NCBI GenBank assembly: GCA_024742695.1
Contig: JANSXY010000005.1
Span: 171,668-235,667 of the forward strand
Reading direction: 5' to 3'
Length of the DNA stretch: 64,000 nucleotides
Source of the DNA: Paracoccaceae bacterium
Lineage (GTDB): Bacteria; Pseudomonadota; Alphaproteobacteria; Rhodobacterales; Rhodobacteraceae
Shown: positions 35,039 through 45,141 of the stretch, in pieces
Layout of the letters: each line of letters begins with the position of its first letter
Numbering within the stretch: position 1 is the stretch's first letter
The notes under the pieces: model-generated
Seen by the model: the letters and a program-made list of their open reading frames with translations, nothing else
What the model was told of the DNA's origin: nothing
Databases searched by the model: none
Program-made: the position numbers and the translations under genes

Positions 35039-35527
35039 ATGGCGATTTCGGAAGGTCAGGCACTGCCGTCGGCGACGGTTCTGAAGGTTATTCCCGGCGA
35101 TGTGCAGCCGGTCGACATGGCCGGCTTCGGCAAGGGCCGCAAGGTTGTCGTGTTCGCCGTGCCGGGCGCCTACACGCCGACCTGCCATTCCGCCCACGTG
35201 CCCAGTTTCGTCCGGGTGATGGACGGGCTGAAGGCCAAGGGCGTGGACGAGGTCTGCTGCCTCGCGGTGAACGACCCCTTCGTGCTGGAGGCCTGGGGCA
35301 AGGACACCGGCGCGACGGATGCGGGGATCACCATGCTGGCCGATGCCGAAGCCGCCTTCACCAAGGCTTTGGGGCTGGATTTCTCGGCCCCGCCGCGCGG
35401 GCTGATCGACCGGTCGCAGCGCTACGCGATGCTCATCGAGGACGGGGTGGTGAAGGTTCTCCACAAGGAGGAAGGCCCCGGCACCTGCGAGATCTCCGGC
35501 GGCGAGGCGATGCTGGCGGCGATCTGA
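35039..35527 (+). CDS. Peroxiredoxin of the Prx5/AhpC-TSA type
   Basis: A 162-residue peroxiredoxin. The peroxidatic Cys49 is in PGAYTPTCHSAHVPSF, the Prx5 active-site pattern; Cys73 and Cys74 are candidates for resolution, although atypical or glutathione-dependent recycling is common in this group. It reduces H2O2 or organic peroxides in the cytoplasm. It is divergent from the ferredoxin-reductase gene, whose start lies 79 bases away, and is preceded by GAGAGGGA. It converges with phhB. Confidence 0.9.
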   Translation: MAISEGQALPSATVLKVIPGDVQPVDMAGFGKGRKVVVFAVPGAYTPTCHSAHVPSFVRVMDGLKAKGVDEVCCLAVNDPFVLEAWGKDTGATDAGITMLADAEAAFTKALGLDFSAPPRGLIDRSQRYAMLIEDGVVKVLHKEEGPGTCEISGGEAMLAAI

Positions 35528-35549
35528 GCCGCCGCCGAGGACGGGCGAA

Positions 35550-35572
35550 TGCGGGCGGTTCAGCCGCCCGCA
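35550..35572. terminator. Hairpin between convergent peroxiredoxin gene and phhB
   Basis: TGCGGGCGG (35550-35558) pairs perfectly with CCGCCCGCA (35564-35572) across a five-base loop. It overlaps the phhB stop codon. It lacks a T-run on either side, so it is at best a weak or factor-dependent bidirectional terminator. Confidence 0.4.
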
Positions 35573-35853
35573 AGCTCTTCCATCCTTTGCGCCAGCGTCA
35601 CGTCGAGATCGGTCAGCCCGCCCGCGTCATGGGTCGTCAGCACCACGTCGACCTTGCGGTAGACGTTGGACCATTCGGGATGGTGGTTCATCTTCTCCGC
35701 CACCAGCGCGACCTTCGCCATGAAGCCGAAGGCCTCGACGAAGTTGCGGAACTGATAGGTCTTGCGGATCGCGTCGCGGCCATCCTCGGCCGTCCAGCCG
35801 ACGGCGAGCAGCGGGTCGAGCACGGATCGGTCGGTGAGCCTGGTGGCGGGCAT
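35560..35853 (-). CDS. phhB: 4a-hydroxytetrahydrobiopterin dehydratase (PCD/DCoH)
   Basis: A 97-residue protein with the pterin carbinolamine dehydratase motif [18 protein letters not shown]...THD, including the catalytic His pair and downstream His. In bacteria PhhB regenerates the pterin cofactor after phenylalanine hydroxylase, and it can bind tetrahydromonapterin; no phhA is visible here. A second pterin-related gene is the FolM-like SDR at 9524. The ATG at 35853 overlaps the end of the GST gene, indicating coupling. PCD-like proteins may also assist molybdopterin enzymes. Confidence 0.9.
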   Translation of the reverse strand: MPATRLTDRSVLDPLLAVGWTAEDGRDAIRKTYQFRNFVEAFGFMAKVALVAEKMNHHPEWSNVYRKVDVVLTTHDAGGLTDLDVTLAQRMEELAGG

Positions 35854-35855
35854 GG

Positions 35856-36467
35856 TCACTCCTTCGTTTCCAGTAGCGCGTCATCGATCGCCGCGGCGCG
35901 GGCCTGCGCCGGGCGGTCCTTCAGCCTGTCCCAGTAGGCCAGGAATTCCGGCAGCGCCGGCATCGTGCCGAAGCGCAGCCCCCAACCCACCTGCGAGCCG
36001 ACATAGACATCCGCCGCGCTGAACGCCGCGCCGCAGACATAGGGCTGCCGCCCGACGTGATCGGCCAGCACCCGAACCGCCTGGTCGAAATCGCCGTAGC
36101 CGACCATCGCGCGCTTGTCCTCGGGCACCGTCACGCCCAGCGCGCGGTCGATGATCGCGGCCTCCAGCGGCCCGGCGGCGAAGAACATCCAGCGGTAGAA
36201 GGCCGCGCGGTCGGCGGGCATCAGCCCGGCCTCGGGGAAGGCATCGGCCAGGTAGGTCACGATCGCGGCGCATTCGGTCACCACGCTGTCGCCGTGCAGC
36301 AGCGCCGGCACCTTGCCCATCGGGTTGATCGCCAGGTAGTCCGGCCCCTTGATCTCGTCACCATAGGCGACGATCCGGGTGTCGTAGGGCTGGCCGACCT
36401 CTTCCAGCATCCAGCGCGCGATCCGGCCGCGCGACATCGGGTTGGTGCAAAGCGTGAGTTTCGGCAT
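35856..36467 (-). CDS. Glutathione S-transferase family protein
   Basis: A 203-residue protein with an N-terminal thioredoxin-like domain ([27 protein letters not shown]), GSH-contact motif GKVPALL and NTVxES-like [12 protein letters not shown], then an all-helical C-terminal domain. It is probably a beta- or theta-like GST acting on electrophiles or peroxides. The catalytic residue is not certain; Ser in NPMSRG is a candidate. It is encoded just before phhB, overlapping the phhB start, and 34 bases after the FemAB-like gene. Confidence 0.87.
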   Translation of the reverse strand: MPKLTLCTNPMSRGRIARWMLEEVGQPYDTRIVAYGDEIKGPDYLAINPMGKVPALLHGDSVVTECAAIVTYLADAFPEAGLMPADRAAFYRWMFFAAGPLEAAIIDRALGVTVPEDKRAMVGYGDFDQAVRVLADHVGRQPYVCGAAFSAADVYVGSQVGWGLRFGTMPALPEFLAYWDRLKDRPAQARAAAIDDALLETKE

Positions 36468-36500
36468 CTTCTGATCCTCGCAAATCGCGGCGTGGCCGCA

Positions 36501-37682
36501 CTACTCGTTGGCATCGACTTTTCGGAACGGGCCGTAATCGGCCAGGATCGTCATTTCTTCGCCCATCATCGCACGTTCCTGATCAAGGTAGCGCGAAACC
36601 GCGTCGCGGAACGACGGATCGGCGATCCAGTGCAGCGAATGGGTTTCGCTCGGCATGTAGCCGCGCGCCAGCTTGTGTTCGCCCTGCGCCCCGGCCTCGA
36701 CCCGGCCCAGGCGCATCCCGATCGCCGCGTCGATCGCCTGGTAGTAGCAACATTCGAAATGCAGGCAGGGATGATCCTCGACGCAGCCCCAGTAGCGGCC
36801 GTAAAGCGTGTCGCGCCCGATCACGTTCAGCGCCCCGGCGACGGGCCGGCCCCCGCGTTCGGCCAGAACCAGCAGGATGTCGTCGCGCAGCGTGTCATGG
36901 GCGATGTCGAAGAACGCACGGGTCAGGTAGGGCCGGCCCCATTTGCGCGATCCGGTGTCCTGGTAGAAGGTCCAGAACGCATCCCAGTGCTCGGTGCGGA
37001 TGTCGTTGCCGGTGAGTCGCCGGATCGTGCCGCCGAAGGCCTGCGCGCGCTGGCGTTCCTTGCGGATCGCCTTGCGCTTGCGCGACGCCAGATCGGCGAG
37101 GAAGCCGTCGAAATCCCCGTAGCCCCGGTTCTCCCAGTGGAACTGCTGGGTGACGCGGTGCAAAAGCCCCATCGCCGCCCCCGTCTCCGCCTCGTCGGCG
37201 GTGCAGAAGGTGACATGGGCCGAGGACAGGCCGTTGTCGGCGGCGATCTGCACCATCGCCTGCACCAGCGCGGCGCGGCCCGCCGCCTCTTCCCCCGGCC
37301 GGGTCAGGAATCGCCGCCCTGTTGCCGGGGTGAAGGGCACCGCGACCTGAAGCTTGGGGTAATAGCGCCCGCCTGCGCGCATGTAGGCGTCCGCCCAGGA
37401 ATGGTCGAAGATGTATTCGCCCTGCGAATGGCCCTTGGCATACATCGGCATCGCTGCCACGGGCGCGTCGCCGCGCCGCACGACCAGGTAGTGCGGTTCC
37501 CACCCGGTGCCGGGCCCGACGGAGCCTGACTGCTCCAGCGCGGCGAGAAACCGGTAGGTGGTGAACGGGTCCAGCGGCCGGCCGCCATCGGCTGTCTCGG
37601 GGCAGGCGCAGGCATCCCAGTCCACTTCCCCGATTTCGGAAATGGCGGCATGTAGCGTGACGGTCAGCGGGGCGTCGGGCAT
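36501..37682 (-). CDS. FemAB-like / DUF482 GNAT-fold acyltransferase
   Basis: A 393-residue protein with the features of the PF04339 (DUF482) family: N-terminal ISEIGEVDWDACA, GWEPHYLVVRRGD, AMPMYAKGHSQGEYIFDHSWADAYMRAGG, and a C-terminal GNAT-like domain with ARGYMPSETHSLHWI. The family is related to peptidoglycan FemAB aminoacyltransferases by fold, but its substrate is unproved. It starts the leftward FemAB-GST-phhB operon. No signal peptide is visible, so it is cytoplasmic. Confidence 0.8.
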   Translation of the reverse strand: MPDAPLTVTLHAAISEIGEVDWDACACPETADGGRPLDPFTTYRFLAALEQSGSVGPGTGWEPHYLVVRRGDAPVAAMPMYAKGHSQGEYIFDHSWADAYMRAGGRYYPKLQVAVPFTPATGRRFLTRPGEEAAGRAALVQAMVQIAADNGLSSAHVTFCTADEAETGAAMGLLHRVTQQFHWENRGYGDFDGFLADLASRKRKAIRKERQRAQAFGGTIRRLTGNDIRTEHWDAFWTFYQDTGSRKWGRPYLTRAFFDIAHDTLRDDILLVLAERGGRPVAGALNVIGRDTLYGRYWGCVEDHPCLHFECCYYQAIDAAIGMRLGRVEAGAQGEHKLARGYMPSETHSLHWIADPSFRDAVSRYLDQERAMMGEEMTILADYGPFRKVDANE

Positions 37683-37737
37683 CGCGGGCGGGTTCCGATC
37701 TCAACGCGCCGGAAGGATGGGGCGCGCCGCGCGCAGG

Positions 37738-38511
37738 TCAAGCGGGCAGGGCCGCGGCATAGCCTTCGAAGGTGACGTTCTGCGCCACCCGCCGCGCCGC
37801 CGCCTCTTCGGCGGGCGACCGGATCGTCCAGCACAGGACGGCGGCCCCGGCGGCCTTCAGGTCGGCCACCCGCGGGCGGCCGAGGTCGAGATGGTGGTGC
37901 GAGATGAAACTCGCGCCGACCCGGTCGTAATCGGGGATGGCGCGCAGCCGCGCGCACTCCTCGGGGCCGACTCCGTCTTCGGCGGCCTCCACCTCGTCCC
38001 AGCCCCATGTCGTCAGGCCGCGCGGCAGGTCGGGCGCGGCCCTGGCCATCGCCGCGACGGAATGCGGATTGAACGACATCACCGCCACCGGCCCGGCATA
38101 GCCCGCCAGAACCCCGGCGACCGCGCGTTCCAGCGGGCCCACGCCGGGGCCCATCGCGCCGTCCTGGTCCTTGATCTCGACCAGCAGCGCGACACGGCCC
38201 GCCACGATCCCCAGCACCTCGGCCAGCGTCGGCACCCCGTCGTCGCCGCCCAGAAGCGGCGTGCGGGCCAGGTCCGCCGCCGTCAGGTCACTGACCTGCC
38301 CCGACCGGCCGGTGAGGCGTTTCAGATCGTAGTCGTGAAACACCATCGGCACGCCGTCGGCCGAGGGCTGTATGTCGATCTCGATCCCGTAACCGGCCGC
38401 CACCGCCGCGCGCACCGCCGCGACGGAATTCTCGGGCCGGCCCGCGGCCCGGTCGTGCAGCGCGCGATGCGCGAGCGGCGGGCCGAGGAAGGCGGCGGGC
38501 AGGGCGGGCAT
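37738..38511 (-). CDS. Glycerophosphodiester phosphodiesterase family protein
   Basis: A 257-residue TIM-barrel GDPD. The catalytic HR...EN pattern lies in AHRALHDRAAGRPENS, the metal ligands in EIDIQPSADG and the second catalytic His in MVFHDYDLKRLTG. It hydrolyses glycerophosphodiesters to glycerol 3-phosphate and alcohols, recycling phospholipid head groups. There is no signal peptide, so it is cytoplasmic. Its ATG shares one base with the stop of the RidA gene. Confidence 0.88.
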   Translation of the reverse strand: MPALPAAFLGPPLAHRALHDRAAGRPENSVAAVRAAVAAGYGIEIDIQPSADGVPMVFHDYDLKRLTGRSGQVSDLTAADLARTPLLGGDDGVPTLAEVLGIVAGRVALLVEIKDQDGAMGPGVGPLERAVAGVLAGYAGPVAVMSFNPHSVAAMARAAPDLPRGLTTWGWDEVEAAEDGVGPEECARLRAIPDYDRVGASFISHHHLDLGRPRVADLKAAGAAVLCWTIRSPAEEAAARRVAQNVTFEGYAAALPA

Positions 38512-38975
38512 CAGGCGACCTCGAAGATCGCCTCGATCTCCACCGACACGCCAAGCGGCAGCGAGGCGGCCGAGACGGCGGAGCGCGAATGCCGCCCGGC
38601 ATCGCCCAGAACCTCGACAAGGAAATCGGAACAGCCGTTGATCACCTTGGGCTGATCGGTGAAGTCCGGCGTCGAGTTCACGAAACCGGTGAGCTTCACG
38701 ACCCGAACCAGCCGGTCGAGATCGCCGTCAAGCGCGGCGCGGGCCTGGGCCAGCAGCGCCATGCCGCAGGCGCGCGCCGCCGCGGCGCCATGCGCCACGT
38801 CCATGTCGGCGCCAAGCTTGCCGGTGATCAGCCCGCCGGCGCCCTGGCTGATCTGGCCGGACACGAAAAGCAGGCTGCCCGTCCGCACGAAGGGCACGTA
38901 GTTCGCCGCGGGCGCCGGGGCAGACGGCAGCGTCACCCCCAGTTCCGCCAGTTTCGCCTCGATCCGTCCGGCCAT
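38511..38975 (-). CDS. RidA (YjgF/YER057c/UK114) family protein
   Basis: A 154-residue RidA-like protein: LLFVSGQISQ near residue 35, the trimer-interface FVNSTPDF, and the conserved Arg in HSRSAVSAASLPLGV that binds the substrate carboxylate. RidA proteins deaminate reactive enamine/imine intermediates. The longer length and variant motifs place it in the Rid1-7 subgroups other than canonical RidA, so imine substrate is uncertain. It is the first gene of a two-gene unit with GDPD. Confidence 0.85.
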   Translation of the reverse strand: MAGRIEAKLAELGVTLPSAPAPAANYVPFVRTGSLLFVSGQISQGAGGLITGKLGADMDVAHGAAAARACGMALLAQARAALDGDLDRLVRVVKLTGFVNSTPDFTDQPKVINGCSDFLVEVLGDAGRHSRSAVSAASLPLGVSVEIEAIFEVA

Positions 38976-39181
38976 GGAATCGCCTCCTGCTCCCGTTCCG
39001 GCGCAAGGCTAGCCCCCCGGCGATCCAAGCGAAAGTGCCCGCAAGCGCGGCGTCGCTCACCTCGCCGAAACCTTTTCGCGGCATTGAGTACATGGCCGCG
39101 GTTGTCTTCCAAGGCCCTCCGCCCTATCCCTCAGGGGGCAGCCCGCCGCGGTTGCCGCCCCAGAATCGAGCGAGTGACCGC

Positions 39182-39940
39182 GTGACCCAAGCTGACCGAA
39201 CCGTCCCGAGCCTTCGCAAGGCCGCACTTGCAATCGCCATGGCCGCGGCCCTGGCCGGCTGCGCCACGGCCCCGCCCGCCGCAGGCATCAGCGACCCCTA
39301 CGAGGCGCAGAACCGCGGCGCCCATGCCTTCAACGTCGGGCTCGACAAGGCGATCGTGCGGCCCACCGCCACCGCCTACGGAACCGTCGTGCCCGGCCCG
39401 GTCCGCACCGGGGTGAGCAACTTCGCCTCGAACCTGGGCGAGCCGGGCGACTTCGTGAACCACGTCCTGCAGGGCCAGATCGAGAAGGCCGGCCAGACGT
39501 TCTTCCGCTTCGCGATCAACTCGACCCTCGGGATCGCCGGCCTCTTCGACCCGGCGACCTCGATCGGCCTGCCCGCGGCGCGCACCGACTTCGGCCAGAC
39601 CCTGCATGCCTGGGGCGTTCCCGAAGGCGCCTATCTGGAGGTTCCGGTGATCGGCCCGTCGACCGAACGCGACTTTGCCGGAACGGTGGTCGACGTGCTG
39701 ATGAACCCCACCTCGATGGTGCTGAAGGGCGACGAAGCCTCGACCGCGAGGGGCGCACGCATCGCCGCGCGCCTCGGTGACCGGTACCGCTACTCGGATC
39801 TGGTCGATTCGATCCTATATGAGAGCGCTGACAGTTATGCCCAGGCCCGGTTGCTGTACCTGCAGAACCGGCGGTTCCAGCTGGGCCAACAGGATGAGTC
39901 CAATGCGTACGATCCCTATGAAGACCCCGACCTCCGGTAA
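39182..39940 (+). CDS. mlaA: MlaA/VacJ family lipoprotein
   Basis: A protein of about 252 residues with a lipoprotein signal (LRKAALAIAMAAALAGC, lipobox LAGC) and the MlaA domain: SDPYEAQNRGAHAFN near the start, FASNLGEPGDFVNHVLQG, and INSTLGIAGLFDPA. MlaA sits in the outer membrane and extracts mislocalised phospholipids. The start is uncertain; a GTG at 39182 places the signal correctly, while an upstream ATG in frame would add about 49 unlikely residues. It overlaps the mlaC gene. Genes mlaFEDB are not in the window. Confidence 0.85.
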   Translation: MTQADRTVPSLRKAALAIAMAAALAGCATAPPAAGISDPYEAQNRGAHAFNVGLDKAIVRPTATAYGTVVPGPVRTGVSNFASNLGEPGDFVNHVLQGQIEKAGQTFFRFAINSTLGIAGLFDPATSIGLPAARTDFGQTLHAWGVPEGAYLEVPVIGPSTERDFAGTVVDVLMNPTSMVLKGDEASTARGARIAARLGDRYRYSDLVDSILYESADSYAQARLLYLQNRRFQLGQQDESNAYDPYEDPDLR

Positions 39941-40538
39941 TCTCGGCCGTCGACAGCTGTTGCTGAGCGCCGCCGCCGGGCTCGTGGCGGCGACGCTGCC
40001 CGCCGCGCCGGCGCAGGCGATCACCATTGGCACCGCGCGGTCGCTGATCGACCGGCTGGTGAGCGAGATCAACGGGGTGATCAATTCCGGCCGGTCCGAG
40101 GCGGCGATGCTGCGGGATTTCGAGAGCATCTTCTCGCGCTACGCCGACGTGGCGATCATCGCGCGCAGCGCGCTGGGCGTGGCCGCGCGCAGCGCCTCGT
40201 CCGCGCAGATGTCGGCCTTCACGACCGCGTTTCGCGGCTATGTCGCGCGCAAGTACGGCCGCCGGTTCCGCGAGTTCTCCGGCGGACGGATCGAGGTGAC
40301 GGGCGTCGGCCCGGTCAAGAGCTTTTACGAGGTGACCTCGCTCGCCTACCTGCCCGGTTCCTCGCCGTTCGAGGTGCGCTGGCACGTCTCCGACAAGTCG
40401 GGGCGCGACCTGTTCTTCAACCTCATCATCGAGGGGGTGAACATGCTGGCGACGGAACGGACCGAGATCGGCGCCATGCTCGACCGTCGCCGCGGCGATA
40501 TCGACGCGCTGATCGCCGACCTGCGGCAGGCGAGCTGA
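39903..40538 (+). CDS. mlaC: MlaC/Ttg2D family periplasmic phospholipid-binding protein
   Basis: A 211-residue protein with an MlaC domain (LVSEINGVINSGRSEAAMLRDFESIFSRYADV, MSAFTTAFRGYVARKYGRRF) and an N-terminal signal with twin arginines, NLGRRQLLLSAAAGLVAATLPAAPAQA. The RR followed by hydrophobic residues suggests Tat or Sec export. It shuttles lipids between MlaA and the inner-membrane complex. The ATG at 39903 has AGGATGAG at proper spacing and lies inside the end of mlaA, giving a 38-base overlap; 39918 is an alternative. Confidence 0.82.
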   Translation: MRTIPMKTPTSGNLGRRQLLLSAAAGLVAATLPAAPAQAITIGTARSLIDRLVSEINGVINSGRSEAAMLRDFESIFSRYADVAIIARSALGVAARSASSAQMSAFTTAFRGYVARKYGRRFREFSGGRIEVTGVGPVKSFYEVTSLAYLPGSSPFEVRWHVSDKSGRDLFFNLIIEGVNMLATERTEIGAMLDRRRGDIDALIADLRQAS

Positions 40539-40555
40539 GGCGCCGCGCGCCTCAG
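40535..40555. terminator. Bidirectional hairpin between convergent mlaC and PBP genes
   Basis: CTGAGGCGC (40535-40543) and GCGCCTCAG (40547-40555) form a perfect 9-bp stem with a CGC loop. It covers both stop codons (mlaC TGA and PBP TGA on the other strand). No T-run, so strength is unknown. Confidence 0.5.
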
Positions 40556-42747
40556 TTCCCGGTTCCGAAGATCGCCCCGAGGATGCCGTTGATCGCCCGA
40601 TCGAGTTCGGTCTGTTGCGGCGCGGGCCGGATGTCGTCGCTGGAATAGACCGCGCCGGGAAAGCCCTGCGGCGCGCGCGGCGGCAACGCGTCGGGAGACA
40701 GGGCCGGCAGCGGCCGCGCGGGCAGGCCCTCGTGCACCCGCGCCATCACCTCGTGCCAGATCTCGGCCGGCAGGCCGCCGCCGGTGACCCCGGTCAGCGG
40801 CGTGTTGTCGTCGTACCCCATCCAGACGCCGGCGACATAATCTGCGGTGAAGCCGATGAACCACGCATCGCGGGCGGCCTGCGTGGTGCCTGTCTTGCCT
40901 GCCGCGGGGTGGCCGGGCAGACGGGCGCGCTGGCCGGTTCCGGCATCGACGACCTGCGACATCATCCAGACAAGCTGCCGCGCCGCGGTTTCGGTGATCA
41001 CGCGTTCGCCGATCCCGCCTTCCTGGCCGATGAGCGCGCCGTCGTCGCCCTGGATCCGCAGTTCCACGAGGCCGTAGGGCTGCACCGATGATCCGCCGTT
41101 GAGAATGCCCGCGAAGGCCCCTGTCATCTCGATCAGCGTCGATTCGGACACGCCCAACGCCAGTGCCGGACCGTCGGCGAGGTCGGAAGCGAAGCCGAAA
41201 TCGGACGCGACCTGGCGCACCGCGTCGCGCCCCACCGCCTCGGAAAGCCGGACGGCGGCGGTGTTCAGCGAATGCTGCAGCGCCTCGGTCAGCGTCACCT
41301 CGCCCATGTAATCGTTCGAATAGTTCTTGGGGGACCACGGGCCCGAACCCGGCACGTCGATCGTCAGCGGTGCGTCGAGCACGAGGTCATCGGGCCGGTA
41401 GCCAAGGTCGAGCGCGGCGGCGTAGATGAACGGCTTGAACGTCGAACCGGTCTGGCGCAGCGCCTGGGTGGCGCGGTTGAAGGCGCCGGCGACCTGCGTC
41501 TTGCGGCCGCCGACCATCGCGCGCACCGCCCCGTCGGCCGACATCACCACGATCGCCGCCTGTGCCTCGCTGCCCTCGCGGACGCGGGTGGCGAAGACCT
41601 CGTCCAGCGCCGCTTCGGCCGCGGTCTGGATACGCTGGTCCAGCGTGGTCTTGATCACCACGTCCTCGGTGGTCTCGCGGGTCAGGAACGACGGACCCTG
41701 TTCCATCACCCAGTCGGCGAAATAGCCCCCGGCGCGGGCCTCCGCCGCGTCGGACAGCTGCGCCGGATTGGCCGTGGCCGCGGCGAATTCGGTATCCGTC
41801 AGGTAGCCCTGGTCGTGCATCAGGCCCAGGATCAGTTCCGCCCGCGCCTGGCTGCGCGCGAGGTTCGCGGTGGGCGCATAACGCGACGGCGCCTTCAGAA
41901 GCCCGGCCAGCATCGCCGCCTCGGACGGGTTCACGACATTGGCCGACTTGCCGAAATAGCGCTGTGCCGCCGCCTCGAAGCCGCGCGCGCCGGCCCCCAG
42001 GTAGGCGCGGTTGAGGTAGATCGTCAGGATCTCGTTCTTGGAATACCTCGCCTCCAGCGCGAAGGCGTAGGGGATTTCCTTGATCTTGCGCCAGAGCGAA
42101 CCGGCGCGGCAATCGGCCTCGTAGGCGGCCTCGTCCTTCCAGGTGTCGGGATCGTAGGGCACACCCAGGCACAGAAGCTTGGCGACCTGCTGGGTGATCG
42201 TCGAACCGCCATGCCCGTCCAGCGGCCCGCGGCCTTCGGACAGGTTGATCCGGATCGCCCCGGCGATGCCGCGCGGCGAGATGCCGAGATGGCTGTAGAA
42301 CCGCTTGTCCTCGGTGGCGATGACGGCGTCGCGCAGGTGCGGCGAGACATGCTCGGCGCTGATCTGGCCACCGAAGGTCTCGCCCCGCCAGGCAAAGACC
42401 TCGCCGGCCGAATCCAGCATCGTGACCGATCCGCGCGCGCGGGCGTCCAGCAACGCGCCGTGGTTCGGCAGGGACAGGTAGTAGTAGCCTGTGGCCGCCC
42501 CGAGGATCAGCGCCACGATCATCCCCGTGCGCCAGCCGATTCCCCAGACCAGCCGCCAGATCAGCCGGAACAGCCCGCCGACCAGCCGCCCCAGCACCCC
42601 GCCGGACCGTGTCTTGCGCCGCGTCGCGGCGCGCGACGTCTTCGACTTCTTCGGCGCAGCCTTCGACGCCCGACGCCGCGACGCGGCATCGGACGGAGAG
42701 CGCCGGTCCGCCACCAATGGCGGACGTCTCGTGCGGGAGCCGCCCAT
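40552..42747 (-). CDS. Class A penicillin-binding protein (bifunctional PBP1A type)
   Basis: A 731-residue protein with a basic cytoplasmic N-tail, one membrane anchor (MIVALILGAATGYYYL near residue 80), a GT51 glycosyltransferase domain (EDKRFYSHLG and GGSTITQQVAK) and a transpeptidase domain with STFK in TGSTFKPF, SLN in HSLNTAA and KTGTT. It polymerises and crosslinks peptidoglycan in the periplasm. The many basic repeats in the N-terminal 60 residues may interact with other divisome or DNA factors. It is convergent with mlaC and is separated from glnK by a 260-base promoter region. Confidence 0.92.
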   Translation of the reverse strand: MGGSRTRRPPLVADRRSPSDAASRRRASKAAPKKSKTSRAATRRKTRSGGVLGRLVGGLFRLIWRLVWGIGWRTGMIVALILGAATGYYYLSLPNHGALLDARARGSVTMLDSAGEVFAWRGETFGGQISAEHVSPHLRDAVIATEDKRFYSHLGISPRGIAGAIRINLSEGRGPLDGHGGSTITQQVAKLLCLGVPYDPDTWKDEAAYEADCRAGSLWRKIKEIPYAFALEARYSKNEILTIYLNRAYLGAGARGFEAAAQRYFGKSANVVNPSEAAMLAGLLKAPSRYAPTANLARSQARAELILGLMHDQGYLTDTEFAAATANPAQLSDAAEARAGGYFADWVMEQGPSFLTRETTEDVVIKTTLDQRIQTAAEAALDEVFATRVREGSEAQAAIVVMSADGAVRAMVGGRKTQVAGAFNRATQALRQTGSTFKPFIYAAALDLGYRPDDLVLDAPLTIDVPGSGPWSPKNYSNDYMGEVTLTEALQHSLNTAAVRLSEAVGRDAVRQVASDFGFASDLADGPALALGVSESTLIEMTGAFAGILNGGSSVQPYGLVELRIQGDDGALIGQEGGIGERVITETAARQLVWMMSQVVDAGTGQRARLPGHPAAGKTGTTQAARDAWFIGFTADYVAGVWMGYDDNTPLTGVTGGGLPAEIWHEVMARVHEGLPARPLPALSPDALPPRAPQGFPGAVYSSDDIRPAPQQTELDRAINGILGAIFGTGN

Positions 42748-42857
42748 GAAACCCTGAACCCGAAGTGTGCCTGCCTGTTTTGTCCGATCCTACCGCGCAA
42801 CACGGCCGAAGTGGAGCGGTTTGCCCTCACGATTCGGTTTTCGCTAAGCCTAATTTT

Positions 42858-42893
42858 TGTGCAAGCAGCATAATCTGTGCAAAAATTGTGCAA
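42858..42893 (+). promoter_or_regulatory. Three TGTGCAA direct repeats upstream of glnK
   Basis: TGTGCAA occurs at 42858-42864, 42876-42882 and 42887-42893, the last two 11 bp apart (one helical turn), in an AT-rich tract about 115-150 bases before glnK. The half-site TGTGCA is related to the TGCAC halves bound by NtrC, so nitrogen control of glnK-amtB is plausible. In Rhodobacter NtrC activates sigma-70 promoters, and I see no convincing sigma-54 -24/-12 element. Confidence 0.45.
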
Positions 42894-43007
42894 CGGAGCA
42901 CGATTCACGGCCCGCCGCGCCCCGCCCCTTCCTTGTGCTGCACCTGCGAAAACCGCCCACTGGCGCCACGGGTCCACTTGGGGACAGGTGAACGGAAGGG
43001 AAATGAC

Positions 43008-43346
43008 GTGAAACTGATCATTGCAGCGATCAAGCCGTTCAAGCTGGAGGAGGTGCGCGAGGCGCTCACCGCCATCGGCGTACGCGGCATGATGGTGACG
43101 GAGATCAAGGGCTTCGGCTCGCAGTCCGGCCACACCGAAATCTACCGCGGCGCCGAATACGCCGTGAACTTCGTGCCCAAGGTCAAGCTGGAGATCGTGG
43201 TCGCCGCCGCCATGGCCGACCAGGTGGTCGACACCATCCAGAAGACCGCCAAGACCGACAAGATCGGCGACGGGAAGATCTTCGTGCTCGATGTGAGCCA
43301 AGCCGTCCGGGTGCGCACGGGCGAAACCAACGAAGACGCGCTGTAA
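43008..43346 (+). CDS. glnK: PII nitrogen regulatory protein GlnK
   Basis: A 112-residue PII trimer subunit, exact family length. MKLIIAAIKPFKLEEVREAL leads the fold, and the T-loop carries the uridylylatable tyrosine in EIYRGAEYAVNF (near residue 51). KTDKIGDGKIFV binds ATP/2-oxoglutarate. It senses nitrogen state and blocks AmtB when ammonium is ample. The start is GTG with AAGGGAA before it. It is directly followed by amtB, the standard glnK-amtB pair. Confidence 0.96.
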   Translation: MKLIIAAIKPFKLEEVREALTAIGVRGMMVTEIKGFGSQSGHTEIYRGAEYAVNFVPKVKLEIVVAAAMADQVVDTIQKTAKTDKIGDGKIFVLDVSQAVRVRTGETNEDAL

Positions 43347-43379
43347 CCGGCAGCGTCATCTCCAGAGGGTAACCAACAG

Positions 43380-44690
<1,311 letters not shown>

Positions 44691-44710
44691 GCGGTCTGTC
44701 ACGAGTGACG

Positions 44711-44741
44711 GGGTCCGGGCCATGCGGCCCGGACCCTTTTT
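44711..44741 (+). terminator. Rho-independent terminator after amtB
   Basis: GGGTCCGGGCC (44711-44721) pairs perfectly with GGCCCGGACCC (44726-44736) over a four-base ATGC loop and is followed by TTTTT. It is the best terminator in the window and lies 20 bases after amtB. Confidence 0.95.
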
Positions 44742-44756
44742 CGTGCCTCGGGCCTG

Positions 44757-45116
44757 TCAGCGCCGGTAGACCGCGCCGCGAAAGCAGCTGTCCTCGGCGC
44801 GGTCGGCCTCGATGCACAGGAACGTCGAGACGACGTCGCGGCCCTCGTGCTGGGTGATCCGGGCGACGAGGTAGACGGTGCCGAAATGGAACGGGAAGGC
44901 GCCGGGCCCGTCGTTGCAGACGAAACGGTAGGGGCCGAGTTCGTAGACGTCGTCGGCGTCCACGCAGGTGGTGATCGCCGCGAAACCGCCCCAGGCGATC
45001 TGGTAGCCCTCGCGCAGCAGGTCTTCGGCGCTGTCGGCCCGCGCGCCGGGTGCCGGGCCGAGGCAGACGGCGGCGGCCAGAACCGGCAGCGCCCTTCGAA
45101 TCCCGTTGGCGAACAC
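44757..45116 (-). CDS. Secreted cysteine-containing protein, function unknown
   Basis: A protein of about 119 residues with a Sec signal peptide (RRALPVLAAAVCLGPAPGARA). The mature domain has four cysteines (TTCVDAD, FVCNDG, TFLCIEAD, DSCFRG), implying disulfides in the periplasm. No family is recognised. I prefer the GTG at 45116, preceded by GGAAGG at 9-10 bases; an in-frame ATG at 45167 lies in the 97-bp repeat and would put 17 extra residues before the signal. Confidence 0.55.
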   Translation of the reverse strand: MFANGIRRALPVLAAAVCLGPAPGARADSAEDLLREGYQIAWGGFAAITTCVDADDVYELGPYRFVCNDGPGAFPFHFGTVYLVARITQHEGRDVVSTFLCIEADRAEDSCFRGAVYRR

Positions 45117-45141
45117 AGCAGCGACCTTCCCGCATGGCAAA

